NCBI RefSeq assembly: GCF_030068545.1
Contig: NZ_JASJOR010000022.1
Location: 62,001-126,000, forward strand
DNA from: Xanthocytophaga flava
GTDB taxonomy: Bacteria > Bacteroidota > Bacteroidia > Cytophagales > 172606-1
Direction: 5' to 3'
Length of the DNA stretch: 64,000 bases
Of this stretch, positions 43,970-53,508 are shown piece after piece; within the stretch, counting starts at the first letter, position 1; each line of letters starts with the position of its first letter. The position numbers and the translations under genes were made by a program. The notes beneath the pieces are model-generated. The model was not told the origin of the DNA and made no database searches. It saw only the letters and a list, made by a program, of their open reading frames with translations.

Positions 43970-46900
43970 ATGAGGAAACTGTTACAGCAGCTTTTTCCAT
44001 TTAGTAAATGTTTCAAAAATATTCTGGTTTTGCCCTTTATAAAGGACAGAGGTAGTTATTTCTGTTTCAAAGCTCTGGTATGTTTTTCATTGACTATTAT
44101 TTTTACCTCCATTGCTCAAGCACAGGAGCTACAATTCAAAATCTATGCAAGCAACCAGATTGCCCCAGGCTCTGCACCTAAGTCGGTTGTACAGGATTCA
44201 CTGGGTTTTGTTCTGATTCTTACAGATAAAGGTTTATTCCGCTTTAACGGACTGGAATTCTCACCAGTAAGACATGCACCTTACTTTACTCAACTTGTTC
44301 AGACACATACAGGCAAACTACTAGGACTTGGCTTACATGGTGTGTATGAAATCACCAGTTTACCAGATACCATAAAATTCTACAATCGATTATCCAGCCA
44401 GCAACCTATAGGCTTCTTTGAAGATTCAAAAGCAGGCTGGTGGATTCAATTGATATCTGGTGATATTCTCCATCATACTTTTGGTCGTTCCGTTTTGTTT
44501 TCGGTGCCATCACACACTCAACCCTTATTTTTATGGAATAACTCCCAAAAAGGTATATCTGCATTGTCACAGGATGGAAAACTATTTGAGATCCAATCTG
44601 ATCAACTCACCTTCCAACAGATAGATGAATTACCTCAGTTAAAAGGTCTTGTATCTGTTATTCAAAGATCTGACTATTCATTCTGGGCAGCAACCAATCA
44701 TGATCTATATGATATGAAGCTGTTAAACTCCGGAAAACAAAAAGCTGAACTCACTAAAATGAATGTTCCCACAAGTGAGATTACCAGTTTATTTCAGGAT
44801 TATTATAATCACCTATATGTAGGAACCAACGATCGGGGTCTATTGAGGACAAATTTATCTGAAACTCCTTATCATTTTGAAGAAACATTATTTTCTAATC
44901 AGATCACCTTATTTGATACGCTTCCTTTCCAGTCTGTCAAACAATTTTACCAAGGCAAAGCCTCATCCATCTGGATTATTTCTAAAGAAGGAGTAACTCT
45001 GCTTTATCCTAAATTTTTCTATCATCCATATCCAGCAGTTTTACCCTACGAGCTAGGCTCAATCTGTCAAATACAAAACGGCAATTACTATGTCAGTTCC
45101 ATTAATGAGATATTACGTCTTCCGGTATCCGCTCATTTTCAGAACCCAATATCTGTTATGCGGCTCCCCAGAGGTTCAATCTCAACAACAGCTTCTGACA
45201 GAAACAGGGTCTGGATTGGTAGTAGTCTGGGACAACTATCCTATCTGGAAAACGATCATTGGTACCCGGGCTTAAATCTGAGTAATCGTGGTGGACCTAT
45301 TTTTAATATTTACACAGATTCTCGCCATAGAACCTGGTTCTGTCAGGTATATACCCATAGTCCATTACCAGGAATCACCTATACAGATTCCACCCTTTCC
45401 ATACATTACTATGGTAAAGAAAAAGGTCTGACAGGTCGTATCATCACTGTAAAAGAAAGTTCTTCCAAAACCATATATGTGGGTGGGATTGGAGATAATT
45501 CTTATTTATATAAATACCATCCTGACAAAGATTATTTTGAAAATCTAAGTAAACGTCTTCCATTTGATATCAACCACTTTGAAGTTCATGACTTGATTAT
45601 TGATGAAAAAGAGAATGTATGGATGGCCAGCACACATGGTTTGTTAAAATATGATCCTGTAAAAAATAATGTTACCCGTGTAGAACTGGGGCCCTATATT
45701 ACTACAGCAGAAATGCGGGCTATTATTCAGGATGATCGAAAACAAATCTGGATTTCAACAGATGCCTATGGACTATTGTGCTTTAGGAACGGAGCATTTG
45801 TACGATATACACTTAACAATGGAATACCTCCTCCCAGTAACGTACTTTGGTATCGCAGGCTTTTTATTGATAATCAAAAACGACTTTGGGTGGGAAGTAA
45901 TACAAGTTATACAGCATCTTTCTTACCTGCACCTAAACCACTTATTACTCCCAAACCTTTATTTCTGGAACTACGCTTCAATAAAAAAGTATTCAAAACT
46001 ATTCCGTTTGAGTCTGTGTTTCCCTATCATACAAATCTCAAAGCTGCCTTTGTTAGCCTGTCTTATCCTACAGGCTCAATAGAATACCGGTTTCGACTAC
46101 GCAATCTGGAAAAAAGATGGTCTACTCCCAGTACACAACAAACCGTTTCGTATCAGATGTTACCAGCAGGAGATTATACCCTAGAGATACGTGCCCGAAA
46201 AGGTGGTTATGACTGGAGCCCTACATTAACATTCTCATTTCATATAGAAGAGGTATGGTATAAACAAACCTGGGCGTATGGTATTTATTTTGCTGTTCTG
46301 ATTGCGTTGATCTGGATTCTTATGCAGGCAAATACATGGCGACATGAACGCGAAAGACTACGGCTTAACAAAATTATAGATAGCAAAACGCAGGATATCT
46401 GGAATAAACACCAGGAGATACTGGCTCAGAACGAAGAACTGCATTCGCAACAGGAAGAGATTGCAATGCAACGGGATAAAATAAGCGCCCAGTTTGAGGA
46501 CCTCATAAAAGCTCAACAGATCATAGAAGAGCAGAATAAAACTATACGACAACGCAATAAGTCGCTGAAGAAAGAAGTAGACATACGTACACAGGAACTG
46601 GTAGAATACAATCAACAGCTGGAACAGTTCGCTTTTATTACTGCCCACAACCTTCGATCACCTGTTGCCCGTATCCAAGGTCTGGGTACCTTGCTTGAAA
46701 TGGCAGAAACTCAGACCGATATTGATCCTAAGGATATTACAAAAAAACTAATAAAAACAGCCTATGATCTGGATCAAGTCATTAAAGACCTGAATGCAAT
46801 TCTGGAAGTCAAAAAGAACAGCACTAAAATTTTATCAGAAGTCAATCTTTACCATGAACTTGAGAAGGTAAAAGCTAATCTGTCCAAAGAAATACAGGAT

Positions 46901-47299
46901 ACAGAAACCGAACTACAAGTAGACTTTTCGGAAGCATTTCTGTTTTTATCCATTCCAGCCTATATAGATAGTATTCTCCATAATTTGATTAGTAATGCGA
47001 TCAAATACCGACATCCGGATCGTACACCCATTATACGTATCCGAACCTGGCAACAGGAGCAAACCATTGGCATGGAAGTAAGTGATAATGGCCTCGGCAT
47101 AGATCTGACGGCGTATGGCAAAAATGTATATCAGCTTTATAAACGTTTTCACTTTCATGTGGAAGGCAAAGGCTTGGGACTATATCTTGTCAAAACACAG
47201 GTAGATGCTCTGGGAGGTCGTATTGAACTTGAAAGTGAAGTAAACAAAGGTACTACCTTCCGCATTTATCTTACCCCAGGCAAAGAATCCGGTATCTAA
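43970..47299 (+). CDS. sensor histidine kinase with beta-propeller (Reg_prop), Y_Y_Y and HATPase
   Basis: 1109 residues from the ATG at 43970; the open frame begins nine codons earlier at TTG. A signal/anchor at about 40-60 (ALVCFSLTIIFTSIAQAQ) is preceded by about 40 residues. The periplasmic part is a two-component propeller of Reg_prop units (WIGSS, GRIITVKESS, VWMASTHGLLKYDP, IWISTDAYGLL), then the Y_Y_Y domain (FRLRNLEKRWSTPSTQQTVSYQMLPAGDYTLEIRAR), a membrane segment, a coiled coil, and a kinase core: H893 in ITAHNLRSPVARIQGLG, N-box HNLISNAIKYRHP, DNGLGID, GKGLGLYLVKTQ. It has no AraC or receiver domain, unlike classic Bacteroides hybrid regulators, and no cognate response regulator is adjacent. 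Confidence 0.9.
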   Translation: MRKLLQQLFPFSKCFKNILVLPFIKDRGSYFCFKALVCFSLTIIFTSIAQAQELQFKIYASNQIAPGSAPKSVVQDSLGFVLILTDKGLFRFNGLEFSPVRHAPYFTQLVQTHTGKLLGLGLHGVYEITSLPDTIKFYNRLSSQQPIGFFEDSKAGWWIQLISGDILHHTFGRSVLFSVPSHTQPLFLWNNSQKGISALSQDGKLFEIQSDQLTFQQIDELPQLKGLVSVIQRSDYSFWAATNHDLYDMKLLNSGKQKAELTKMNVPTSEITSLFQDYYNHLYVGTNDRGLLRTNLSETPYHFEETLFSNQITLFDTLPFQSVKQFYQGKASSIWIISKEGVTLLYPKFFYHPYPAVLPYELGSICQIQNGNYYVSSINEILRLPVSAHFQNPISVMRLPRGSISTTASDRNRVWIGSSLGQLSYLENDHWYPGLNLSNRGGPIFNIYTDSRHRTWFCQVYTHSPLPGITYTDSTLSIHYYGKEKGLTGRIITVKESSSKTIYVGGIGDNSYLYKYHPDKDYFENLSKRLPFDINHFEVHDLIIDEKENVWMASTHGLLKYDPVKNNVTRVELGPYITTAEMRAIIQDDRKQIWISTDAYGLLCFRNGAFVRYTLNNGIPPPSNVLWYRRLFIDNQKRLWVGSNTSYTASFLPAPKPLITPKPLFLELRFNKKVFKTIPFESVFPYHTNLKAAFVSLSYPTGSIEYRFRLRNLEKRWSTPSTQQTVSYQMLPAGDYTLEIRARKGGYDWSPTLTFSFHIEEVWYKQTWAYGIYFAVLIALIWILMQANTWRHERERLRLNKIIDSKTQDIWNKHQEILAQNEELHSQQEEIAMQRDKISAQFEDLIKAQQIIEEQNKTIRQRNKSLKKEVDIRTQELVEYNQQLEQFAFITAHNLRSPVARIQGLGTLLEMAETQTDIDPKDITKKLIKTAYDLDQVIKDLNAILEVKKNSTKILSEVNLYHELEKVKANLSKEIQDTETELQVDFSEAFLFLSIPAYIDSILHNLISNAIKYRHPDRTPIIRIRTWQQEQTIGMEVSDNGLGIDLTAYGKNVYQLYKRFHFHVEGKGLGLYLVKTQVDALGGRIELESEVNKGTTFRIYLTPGKESGI

Positions 47300-47387
47300 A
47301 TTGCCTTTATTTGTTAATACAAGCCAATCTATTTTATAGCAAGTACAGTTATTTTTCTGCTCCCTCCTGCATTTCTGCAAAAATCCT

Positions 47388-47395
47388 TACTTTTG
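47388..47395 (+). promoter_or_regulatory. -7 promoter element TACTTTTG of leuS
   Basis: Exact TAnnTTTG; predicted start near 47402, 32 bases before the leuS ATG. Confidence 0.55.
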
Positions 47396-47433
47396 CGCTT
47401 CGTTTAGAACCTCTTAAACCGAAAATAACCTGT

Positions 47434-50229
47434 ATGTCTGAGTACAACTTTCGTGAAATAGAAAAAAGATGGCAGCAACGCTGGGAAGAACAGCAGACCT
47501 ATCGTACAGATGTAGACGCCAGTCGTCCCAAGTACTATGTACTGGATATGTTTCCGTATCCATCCGGAGCCGGATTGCATGTGGGGCATCCACTGGGTTA
47601 TATAGCCTCGGATATTGTATCCCGCTATAAACGTCTGCAGGGTTTCAATGTGCTGCATCCGATGGGATTTGATTCGTTTGGTTTGCCAGCAGAACAGTAT
47701 GCAATACAAACCGGACAGCATCCTGCCGTTACAACAGAAAATAATATTGATACGTATATCAGTCAGCTGAAGAAAATAGGATTCAGCTACGACTGGAGCC
47801 GGGAAGTACGTACGTCTGATCCTAAGTTCTACAAATGGACACAGTGGATTTTTATGCAACTGTTTAACCATTACTATGACAAGGATGCAGATAAGGCTCT
47901 TTCAATCAGTAAACTAACCGAACACTTTGCAAAACAGGGCAATAGTGGCATTAATGCAGTATGTGATGAGGATACGCCTGCTTTTACAGCAGCAGAGTGG
48001 AATGCAATGACAGATAAGCAGCAACAGGAGTTGTTGTTTAAATATCGTCTGACTATGCCTGATGAAGCCTATGTAAACTGGTGCGCGGCACTGGGTAGTG
48101 TATTGTCTAACGATGAGGTAAAAGATGGTGTATCTGAAAGAGGTGGCTATCCGGTAGAGCGTAAACTGATGAAACAGTGGTCTATGCGGATCACTGCCTA
48201 TGCAGATCGATTACTGGAAGGATTAAACGAGATTGACTGGTCTGACTCTATCAAAGAACAGCAACGCAACTGGATTGGCCGTTCACAGGGGGCGAGTGTA
48301 CAGTTTGCGATTGAAGGAAACAGTGATAATCTGATTGAAGTATTCACTACAAGGGTAGATACTATTTATGGTGTAAGCTTTATTGTACTGGCACCTGAAC
48401 ATGAGTTTGTGTCATTCCTGACTACGCCTGAGCAGAAAACCGAAGTAGATACCTATGTAAAATGGGCAGCATCCCGTTCAGAAGTAGACCGGATGTCAGA
48501 AGTAAAGAAGGTGACAGGAGTATTTACAGGAAGTTACGCTATCAATCCATTTAATGGAGAGAAAGTACCTATCTATCTCGCTGATTATGTACTGGCTGGC
48601 TATGGAACAGGTGCTGTAATGGGTGTGCCTTCCGGTGATCAGCGGGACTGGAACTTTGCAACGCATTTTAATCTGCCGATTATTCCTATTCTGGATTCAC
48701 AAAAGGATATGGATAAGCAAGCAGATGCTACCAAAGAGGGACACTATATCAACTCCGACATCATCAATGGTATGGAGTATAAAGAAGCTACAGCTACCCT
48801 GATTAAGTGGCTGGAAGAAAAAGGTTTGGGTAAAGGCAAAGTACAATATCGTCTACGCAATGCGGTATTTAGCCGTCAGCGTTATTGGGGTGAGCCAGTA
48901 CCTGTTTATTATAAAGATGGCCTGCCTCAATTAATTGATGAGCAGGATTTGCCATTATTATTACCTGAAATTGATAAGTATCTTCCAACTGAAACGGGTG
49001 AGCCACCACTGGGAAGAGCCGAGAACTGGAAATACAAAGGACAGTATGAATATGAGTTAAGTACTATGCCTGGATGGGCTGGTTCCAGCTGGTATTTCTA
49101 TCGGTATATGGACCCTCAGAACGACAGTGAGTTTGCCTCCAAAGAGTCGGTTGACTACTGGCAGAATGTAGACTTGTATCTGGGAGGCTCAGAACATGCG
49201 ACAGGACACTTATTATATTCCCGTTTCTGGAATCACTTCCTGTATGACCTGGGCATGGTACCGCAGAAGGAATATGCAAAGAAACTGATTAATCAGGGAA
49301 TGATTTTGGGACGGAGCAATTATGTCTATCGTGTGAAATCTTCTGAAGGAGAAGGAAAAAACCCGGTATTTGTATCATATAATCTGCGTAAAGAATACGA
49401 AACAACTGCAATTCACGTAGATGTAAATATTGTTGAAAACGATGAATTGAATGTGGAAGCATTCAAAAAATGGAGACCAGATTTCCAAAATGCAGAATTC
49501 ATCCTGGAGGATGGAAAATATATTTGTGGCTGGGAAATCGATAAGATGTCAAAACGTTATTACAACGTTGTAAATCCTGACGACATTGTAGCCCGTTATG
49601 GAGCGGATACACTACGTATGTATGAGATGTTCCTGGGACCATTGACAGATGCCAAACCTTGGAACACCAATGGCATCAGTGGTGTACATAACTTCTTACG
49701 TAAGCTGTGGCGGTTATTCTATAACGAAGATAATGGTAATCTACTTGTAACCGATGCAGAACCAACTCGTGAAGAACTAAAGTCTCTGCACAAAACAATT
49801 AAAAAGGTAGCCGACGATATTGAAAACTATTCATTCAATACAACAGTCAGTGCCTTTATGATTTGTGTGAATGAATTGTCTTCTCAAAAATGCAGCAAAC
49901 GGGCTATTCTGAGCGATCTGGTTGTAATTTTGTCTCCATTTGCACCTCACATCGCAGAAGAACTGTGGTCTATCTTAGGACACGCTACCAGCGTTACTAA
50001 GGCATCCTATCCGGTGTTCAATGCATCTTACCTGACAGAAGATAGTTTTGAGTATCCCATTTCTATCAATGGAAAGGTACGTATCAAAATGACCTTCCCG
50101 GCAGATGCTCTTCCGGCAGATATCGAGCAATCGGTATTGGCAGAAGAAACAGTACAGAAATGGCTGGAAGGTAAAGCACCGAAAAAGGTGATTGTAGTAC
50201 CAAAACGGATTGTAAACGTAGTAATCTAA
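47434..50229 (+). CDS. leuS: leucine--tRNA ligase
   Basis: 931 residues from the ATG at 47434 (MSEYNFREIEKRWQQRW); the open frame runs 41 codons further up to a TTG, but that part overlaps the promoter and is not homologous. Class I signature HVGH at 49-52 (PYPSGAGLHVGHPLGY), CP1 editing domain in the middle, and K704-M-S-K-R in place of KMSKS. The C-terminal anticodon-binding and extension domains are present. Attaches leucine to tRNA-Leu and proofreads isoleucine and others. The long insert before the KMSKR loop (KNPVFVSYNLRKEYETTAIHVDVNIVENDELNV) fits the Bacteroidota type. Expressed from its own promoter, independent of the kinase upstream. Confidence 0.97.
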   Translation: MSEYNFREIEKRWQQRWEEQQTYRTDVDASRPKYYVLDMFPYPSGAGLHVGHPLGYIASDIVSRYKRLQGFNVLHPMGFDSFGLPAEQYAIQTGQHPAVTTENNIDTYISQLKKIGFSYDWSREVRTSDPKFYKWTQWIFMQLFNHYYDKDADKALSISKLTEHFAKQGNSGINAVCDEDTPAFTAAEWNAMTDKQQQELLFKYRLTMPDEAYVNWCAALGSVLSNDEVKDGVSERGGYPVERKLMKQWSMRITAYADRLLEGLNEIDWSDSIKEQQRNWIGRSQGASVQFAIEGNSDNLIEVFTTRVDTIYGVSFIVLAPEHEFVSFLTTPEQKTEVDTYVKWAASRSEVDRMSEVKKVTGVFTGSYAINPFNGEKVPIYLADYVLAGYGTGAVMGVPSGDQRDWNFATHFNLPIIPILDSQKDMDKQADATKEGHYINSDIINGMEYKEATATLIKWLEEKGLGKGKVQYRLRNAVFSRQRYWGEPVPVYYKDGLPQLIDEQDLPLLLPEIDKYLPTETGEPPLGRAENWKYKGQYEYELSTMPGWAGSSWYFYRYMDPQNDSEFASKESVDYWQNVDLYLGGSEHATGHLLYSRFWNHFLYDLGMVPQKEYAKKLINQGMILGRSNYVYRVKSSEGEGKNPVFVSYNLRKEYETTAIHVDVNIVENDELNVEAFKKWRPDFQNAEFILEDGKYICGWEIDKMSKRYYNVVNPDDIVARYGADTLRMYEMFLGPLTDAKPWNTNGISGVHNFLRKLWRLFYNEDNGNLLVTDAEPTREELKSLHKTIKKVADDIENYSFNTTVSAFMICVNELSSQKCSKRAILSDLVVILSPFAPHIAEELWSILGHATSVTKASYPVFNASYLTEDSFEYPISINGKVRIKMTFPADALPADIEQSVLAEETVQKWLEGKAPKKVIVVPKRIVNVVI

Positions 50230-50254
50230 GCTATTTACAATCAAAGAGATATAT

Positions 50255-50286
50255 GAGGTTCGGAATTTCCTGAACCTCTTTCTTTA
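50255..50286 (+). terminator. terminator of leuS
   Basis: 7-bp stem GAGGTTC (50255-50261) / GAACCTC (50272-50278) with inner GG/CC pairs, followed by TTTCTTTAT. Confidence 0.75.
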
Positions 50287-50319
50287 TACTTAAATGTACT
50301 GTATTGTTGCAAAACACAT

Positions 50320-50739
50320 CTAGCCTCTTTGACTTTGATCTTCTACCTGTGGAGTCTTTTCAAGAATAAACTTTGAAAGGTCAATTATAGTAAGGATAAA
50401 AAATACGAGATACAATATGGTTACACTCAACCAGGTTATAGGTATGTGACGGCCAGTAAAACCATACCCCCAAAATGTCAGAAACAGGAAAAAAAAGATA
50501 AAGATGGAAGAGAATAACAGTGAAAAATTTATAATAAGCCCTAATGTCCTTTTTTGCCAGATCTTTTGATTAGACTGCCTGATAAAAAGAATAAGGAGTA
50601 CAACTAATATCATAACAAGAAAAACCTCTTCCAGAAGAAACTCATTCGTATGAAAAAAGTCTATTGTAATCGCAATGCCGAGTAGTACAATTACAATCTG
50701 ATGTAAGAGTCTGTAGTGTACTGTTAAAAGAGTTTTCAC
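50320..50739 (-). CDS. hypothetical four-helix membrane protein
   Basis: 139 residues from a GTG at 50739; no in-frame ATG or other usable start is upstream and the next ATG is 41 codons in. Four hydrophobic segments at about 12-30, 33-52, 67-92 and 102-122, with a basic loop (RQSNQKIWQKR) between the second and third. No family recognised. It ends the five-gene minus-strand run (36 bases after the TPR gene). A minus-strand TATATTTG at 50758-50751 matches TAnnTTTG just before the GTG, so a near-leaderless transcript is possible. Confidence 0.55.
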   Translation of the reverse strand: MKTLLTVHYRLLHQIVIVLLGIAITIDFFHTNEFLLEEVFLVMILVVLLILFIRQSNQKIWQKRTLGLIINFSLLFSSIFIFFFLFLTFWGYGFTGRHIPITWLSVTILYLVFFILTIIDLSKFILEKTPQVEDQSQRG

Positions 50740-50775
50740 GTTTGGATAACCAAATATAAATCTTAGAGTAAACCT

Positions 50776-51435
50776 TTACTGATTTAGAATCGACTTCACT
50801 TTTGCTAAAAACTGTATAGGTGCCTGATGATTGGGATCGATCTGATGTGCTATTTCAAAATGCAGCTTCGCCTTTTCATATTCGCCCATTTTATAATAAC
50901 ACTCTCCCATAGAAAACTCTGCTAGCAAACTATTTGGGTTTTCTTCTAACGACAGATGGAAGTCGTCGATAGCATCTTCCCATAACCCAAGATCCATTTT
51001 ACAAAAACCTCGGTTATCAATTGCTTCATAAAATTGGGGAAACAAATCAACCGCTTTTGAATAGGCATCAATAGCTTCCGGATACTTCTTTTCATCTGTC
51101 AAACGAAGTCCGTCTCTATAATAGGCAGTAGCAACAGGAATGTATTCTTTCGGAGCTTTTGTCTGACGCAGATACTCATGATACCCAATTAAATCTTCTG
51201 CTATAATAGGCTGATTGGTCAGTAACGTAGCATTGACAAATGCCTCTTTGTCAATAGGCAAATGGTACATCCAGATATCCAGTGTTTCTACATCTATCTG
51301 AACGGGCACCCGATCCAGAGGGGCATAGGTTAACACATGATAGCAATTAAATGCGGCATCGTCCATCAGTAATTTATACAGGTGATACTGTTGGTCTGAT
51401 TGAAGATAAAAGAGATCTCCTGTAGTAAAATTCAT
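50776..51435 (-). CDS. TPR-repeat protein
   Basis: 219 residues from the ATG at 51435 (a TTG two codons earlier is in frame). The first 90 residues (TTGDLFYLQSDQQYHLYKLLMDDAAFNCYHVLTYAP) form an unassigned N-terminal domain. Three TPR units follow from about 105: YYRDGLRLTDEKKYPEAIDAYSKAVDLFPQ, EAIDNRGFCKMDLGLWEDAIDDFHLSLEENPN and LAEFSMGECYYKMGEYEKAKLHFEIAHQIDPN. Cytoplasmic, presumably a protein-binding scaffold. In the middle of the five-gene minus-strand run: 35 bases after the alpha/beta hydrolase gene and 36 before the membrane protein. Confidence 0.85.
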   Translation of the reverse strand: MNFTTGDLFYLQSDQQYHLYKLLMDDAAFNCYHVLTYAPLDRVPVQIDVETLDIWMYHLPIDKEAFVNATLLTNQPIIAEDLIGYHEYLRQTKAPKEYIPVATAYYRDGLRLTDEKKYPEAIDAYSKAVDLFPQFYEAIDNRGFCKMDLGLWEDAIDDFHLSLEENPNSLLAEFSMGECYYKMGEYEKAKLHFEIAHQIDPNHQAPIQFLAKVKSILNQ

Positions 51436-51470
51436 AGGCAATAAGAGTGAATAGTTTACAATACCTGATA

Positions 51471-52379
51471 CTACTTTGAGACGATTTTGTTGTCTGTTTT
51501 ATTTTTTTCATTTGGAGTTCTGTTCAAAGTATCCTCCAGAAAAGCCAGAACTTCAACAGGAAGCTCTTTATGAAAAGCGTCTCTGTCAAATCCCGGCGGA
51601 TCTGTAGAGGGTCGAAAATCAGGTCGTCGCATGGTTTCCGGAAATGGACTAAGAAACGAAAAATGGCCTGCATTTTCTACTACTTTATGTATGACCTGAC
51701 TGGCATCAGGTATGCTGGTCAATACAACTTCGGCATTCCATGCAGGTGTAACCGGATCATGTTCAGCCATAAACATCAGAATCGGAATGGTGACCTTACT
51801 CAATGAATCTCTGAACCACCCAGTTCCAGGAGCTAGTAATACAATTGCCTTTACTCTTGGATTGGATGTTACATCAATTTTCTCGCCTTCCTTCAACCAA
51901 GGTATTCCACCTGCTACAGCCAAAGCGGTATACCCTCCCATCGAATGCCCAATTACAGCTATTTTATCCTGTGCCACAAAATCTTGTAACCACGATTCAG
52001 TAAGTAACTGTTCAATGGTCATGCTTACATGTCGTGGCCGATACTGCAAGTTTAATGCAGTATTTTCTAGCGTATTATTATTTCGGTTATTTCCATAATG
52101 TTCCAGCATGGCTGCTATATATCCATTTCGTACCAGATGCATACTGATGGTTCTGTAAAGCAAATGCGAACCGCCATTGCCATGTGAGATAATGACCAAT
52201 GGGAATTTTCCTTCTGCAATATCAGCATCAACACTTACCTCCATTACATACGGGCCAAAAGAAGTAGGTGTTGCGGCTGTATAAGTAGGATACTGTACCA
52301 GAACCGGATAGGAAAGTCCATTTTCTTCATCCTGAATCTGAAGCTGACGACTACCTACAAAGAAATTGGTGTGACTCAT
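51471..52379 (-). CDS. alpha/beta hydrolase (PAF-acetylhydrolase / chlorophyllase-like)
   Basis: 302 residues, ATG start, no signal peptide. The N-terminus (VGSRQLQIQDEENGLSYPVLVQYPT) and LVIISHGNGGSHLLYRTISMHLVRNGYIAAMLEH fit the PAF-AH-like/predicted dienelactone hydrolase group. Nucleophile S146 in GHSMGG, acid D208 in MAEHDPVTP and base H239 in ENAGHFSFL are all in place. Probably an esterase; relatives act on short-chain esters or lipids. Located 35 bases 5' of the TPR gene and 21 bases 3' of the serine hydrolase gene, so likely in one operon. Confidence 0.85.
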   Translation of the reverse strand: MSHTNFFVGSRQLQIQDEENGLSYPVLVQYPTYTAATPTSFGPYVMEVSVDADIAEGKFPLVIISHGNGGSHLLYRTISMHLVRNGYIAAMLEHYGNNRNNNTLENTALNLQYRPRHVSMTIEQLLTESWLQDFVAQDKIAVIGHSMGGYTALAVAGGIPWLKEGEKIDVTSNPRVKAIVLLAPGTGWFRDSLSKVTIPILMFMAEHDPVTPAWNAEVVLTSIPDASQVIHKVVENAGHFSFLSPFPETMRRPDFRPSTDPPGFDRDAFHKELPVEVLAFLEDTLNRTPNEKNKTDNKIVSK

Positions 52380-52400
52380 GTACTTATAATGATAAACTTG

Positions 52401-53474
52401 TTATTTCTTATCTGATTGCCATTTCCTGACAGACTGAAGTATGCCTGTATGATAAAGAAAAGTCTTTTTCAGATCGTCAACATCATACACTGTATTCTCC
52501 CAAGCAATGATACTTGTTTTTGTGTCAGGGTAATAGAAATTCATTGAAATAAAACCAGGCACATAGCCTGTTAAGCCATATTGTCGTATGTTATCTTTCT
52601 GATCTATGGTAACACCATATCCATAGAATGTTAAGCCAAACAATGGGTGTTGCCGCACAGCTCCTTTCTGCGGAGTCATCATCAATGCCAGTGTCTTCTT
52701 TTTCAAAAGTTTGCCACCATATAAACACCTGTTCCATTGTAACAAATCCTGTACAGTAGAGATAAATGTACCTGCAGCCGGATAATTCTCAAATGTATCT
52801 TTTTCTCTTTCCAACGTTCCATTGGCCTGCTCAGTGTAGCCTTCAACCAGATGCAGATACCCTTTTGTATCCGGATGGAAGGTATTTCTCATACCACATT
52901 GAAGAAAAAGTATTTTGGATAGTTCAGCAAATGGCTTTCCGGATACCTGTTCAGCTATTCTAGCTAGCAGATTATAGCCAATCTGCGAATAGGCATACTG
53001 TGTACCAACAGGGAACTTTACAGGCTTATCCAATGCTGTAATACCATGCATATGAGTAAGCAGATGATGAATGGTTACAGTGTCAGCCCAAGAGTGCGTC
53101 AATTCCGGAAGATATCTTCGGATAGGTACATGCAATTTAACCAATCCCTTATCATATGCTTGTAATAGTACTACAGCTGTCAGTTGCTTACTAATAGAGC
53201 CTATCACAAACTGATCAGTCAACGCCAAAAGTTTCTTGCTGCTAAAATTCGCATACCCTTGTTCATGAGAATATACCACACTATCGCCTCTAGCAACAAG
53301 GATAGCTCCATTAAATGGTTTCTGTGGTTGTATAGTTAATACCGAATCTATGGCATCGCCAACTGTTTGAACAGGCAATCGGTCATCTAGCTGGGTGGCA
53401 GGGATACAAGTAATCGACAATGGAAGTGCAAACAGAAAAAGAGAGGCACTAAGTGCCCAAAAAAGGTTTTTCAT
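52401..53474 (-). CDS. serine hydrolase, class C beta-lactamase-like
   Basis: 357 residues, ATG start. Signal peptide about 1-24 (MKNLFWALSASLFLFALPLSITCIPA). Nucleophile S93 and K96 in GSISK, Y162-S-Q164 where YxN is expected, and YGLTGYVPGF in the HxG/KTG position. Exported serine esterase or D-peptidase; beta-lactamase activity is not implied. It is the second of the five minus-strand genes: 34 bases after the pseudo-aspartyl protease gene and 21 before the alpha/beta hydrolase gene. Similar in type to the lipoprotein at 6195 but without a lipobox. Confidence 0.88.
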   Translation of the reverse strand: MKNLFWALSASLFLFALPLSITCIPATQLDDRLPVQTVGDAIDSVLTIQPQKPFNGAILVARGDSVVYSHEQGYANFSSKKLLALTDQFVIGSISKQLTAVVLLQAYDKGLVKLHVPIRRYLPELTHSWADTVTIHHLLTHMHGITALDKPVKFPVGTQYAYSQIGYNLLARIAEQVSGKPFAELSKILFLQCGMRNTFHPDTKGYLHLVEGYTEQANGTLEREKDTFENYPAAGTFISTVQDLLQWNRCLYGGKLLKKKTLALMMTPQKGAVRQHPLFGLTFYGYGVTIDQKDNIRQYGLTGYVPGFISMNFYYPDTKTSIIAWENTVYDVDDLKKTFLYHTGILQSVRKWQSDKK

Positions 53475-53508
53475 GAAATCGTATTAAAGGAAAAGTAATC
53501 AGATTGTA

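Noticed and set aside
47311..47433. Extended N-terminus for leuS
   Set aside because: The region contains the -7 promoter element and does not resemble the start of leucyl-tRNA synthetases, which begin at the MSEYNF ATG.
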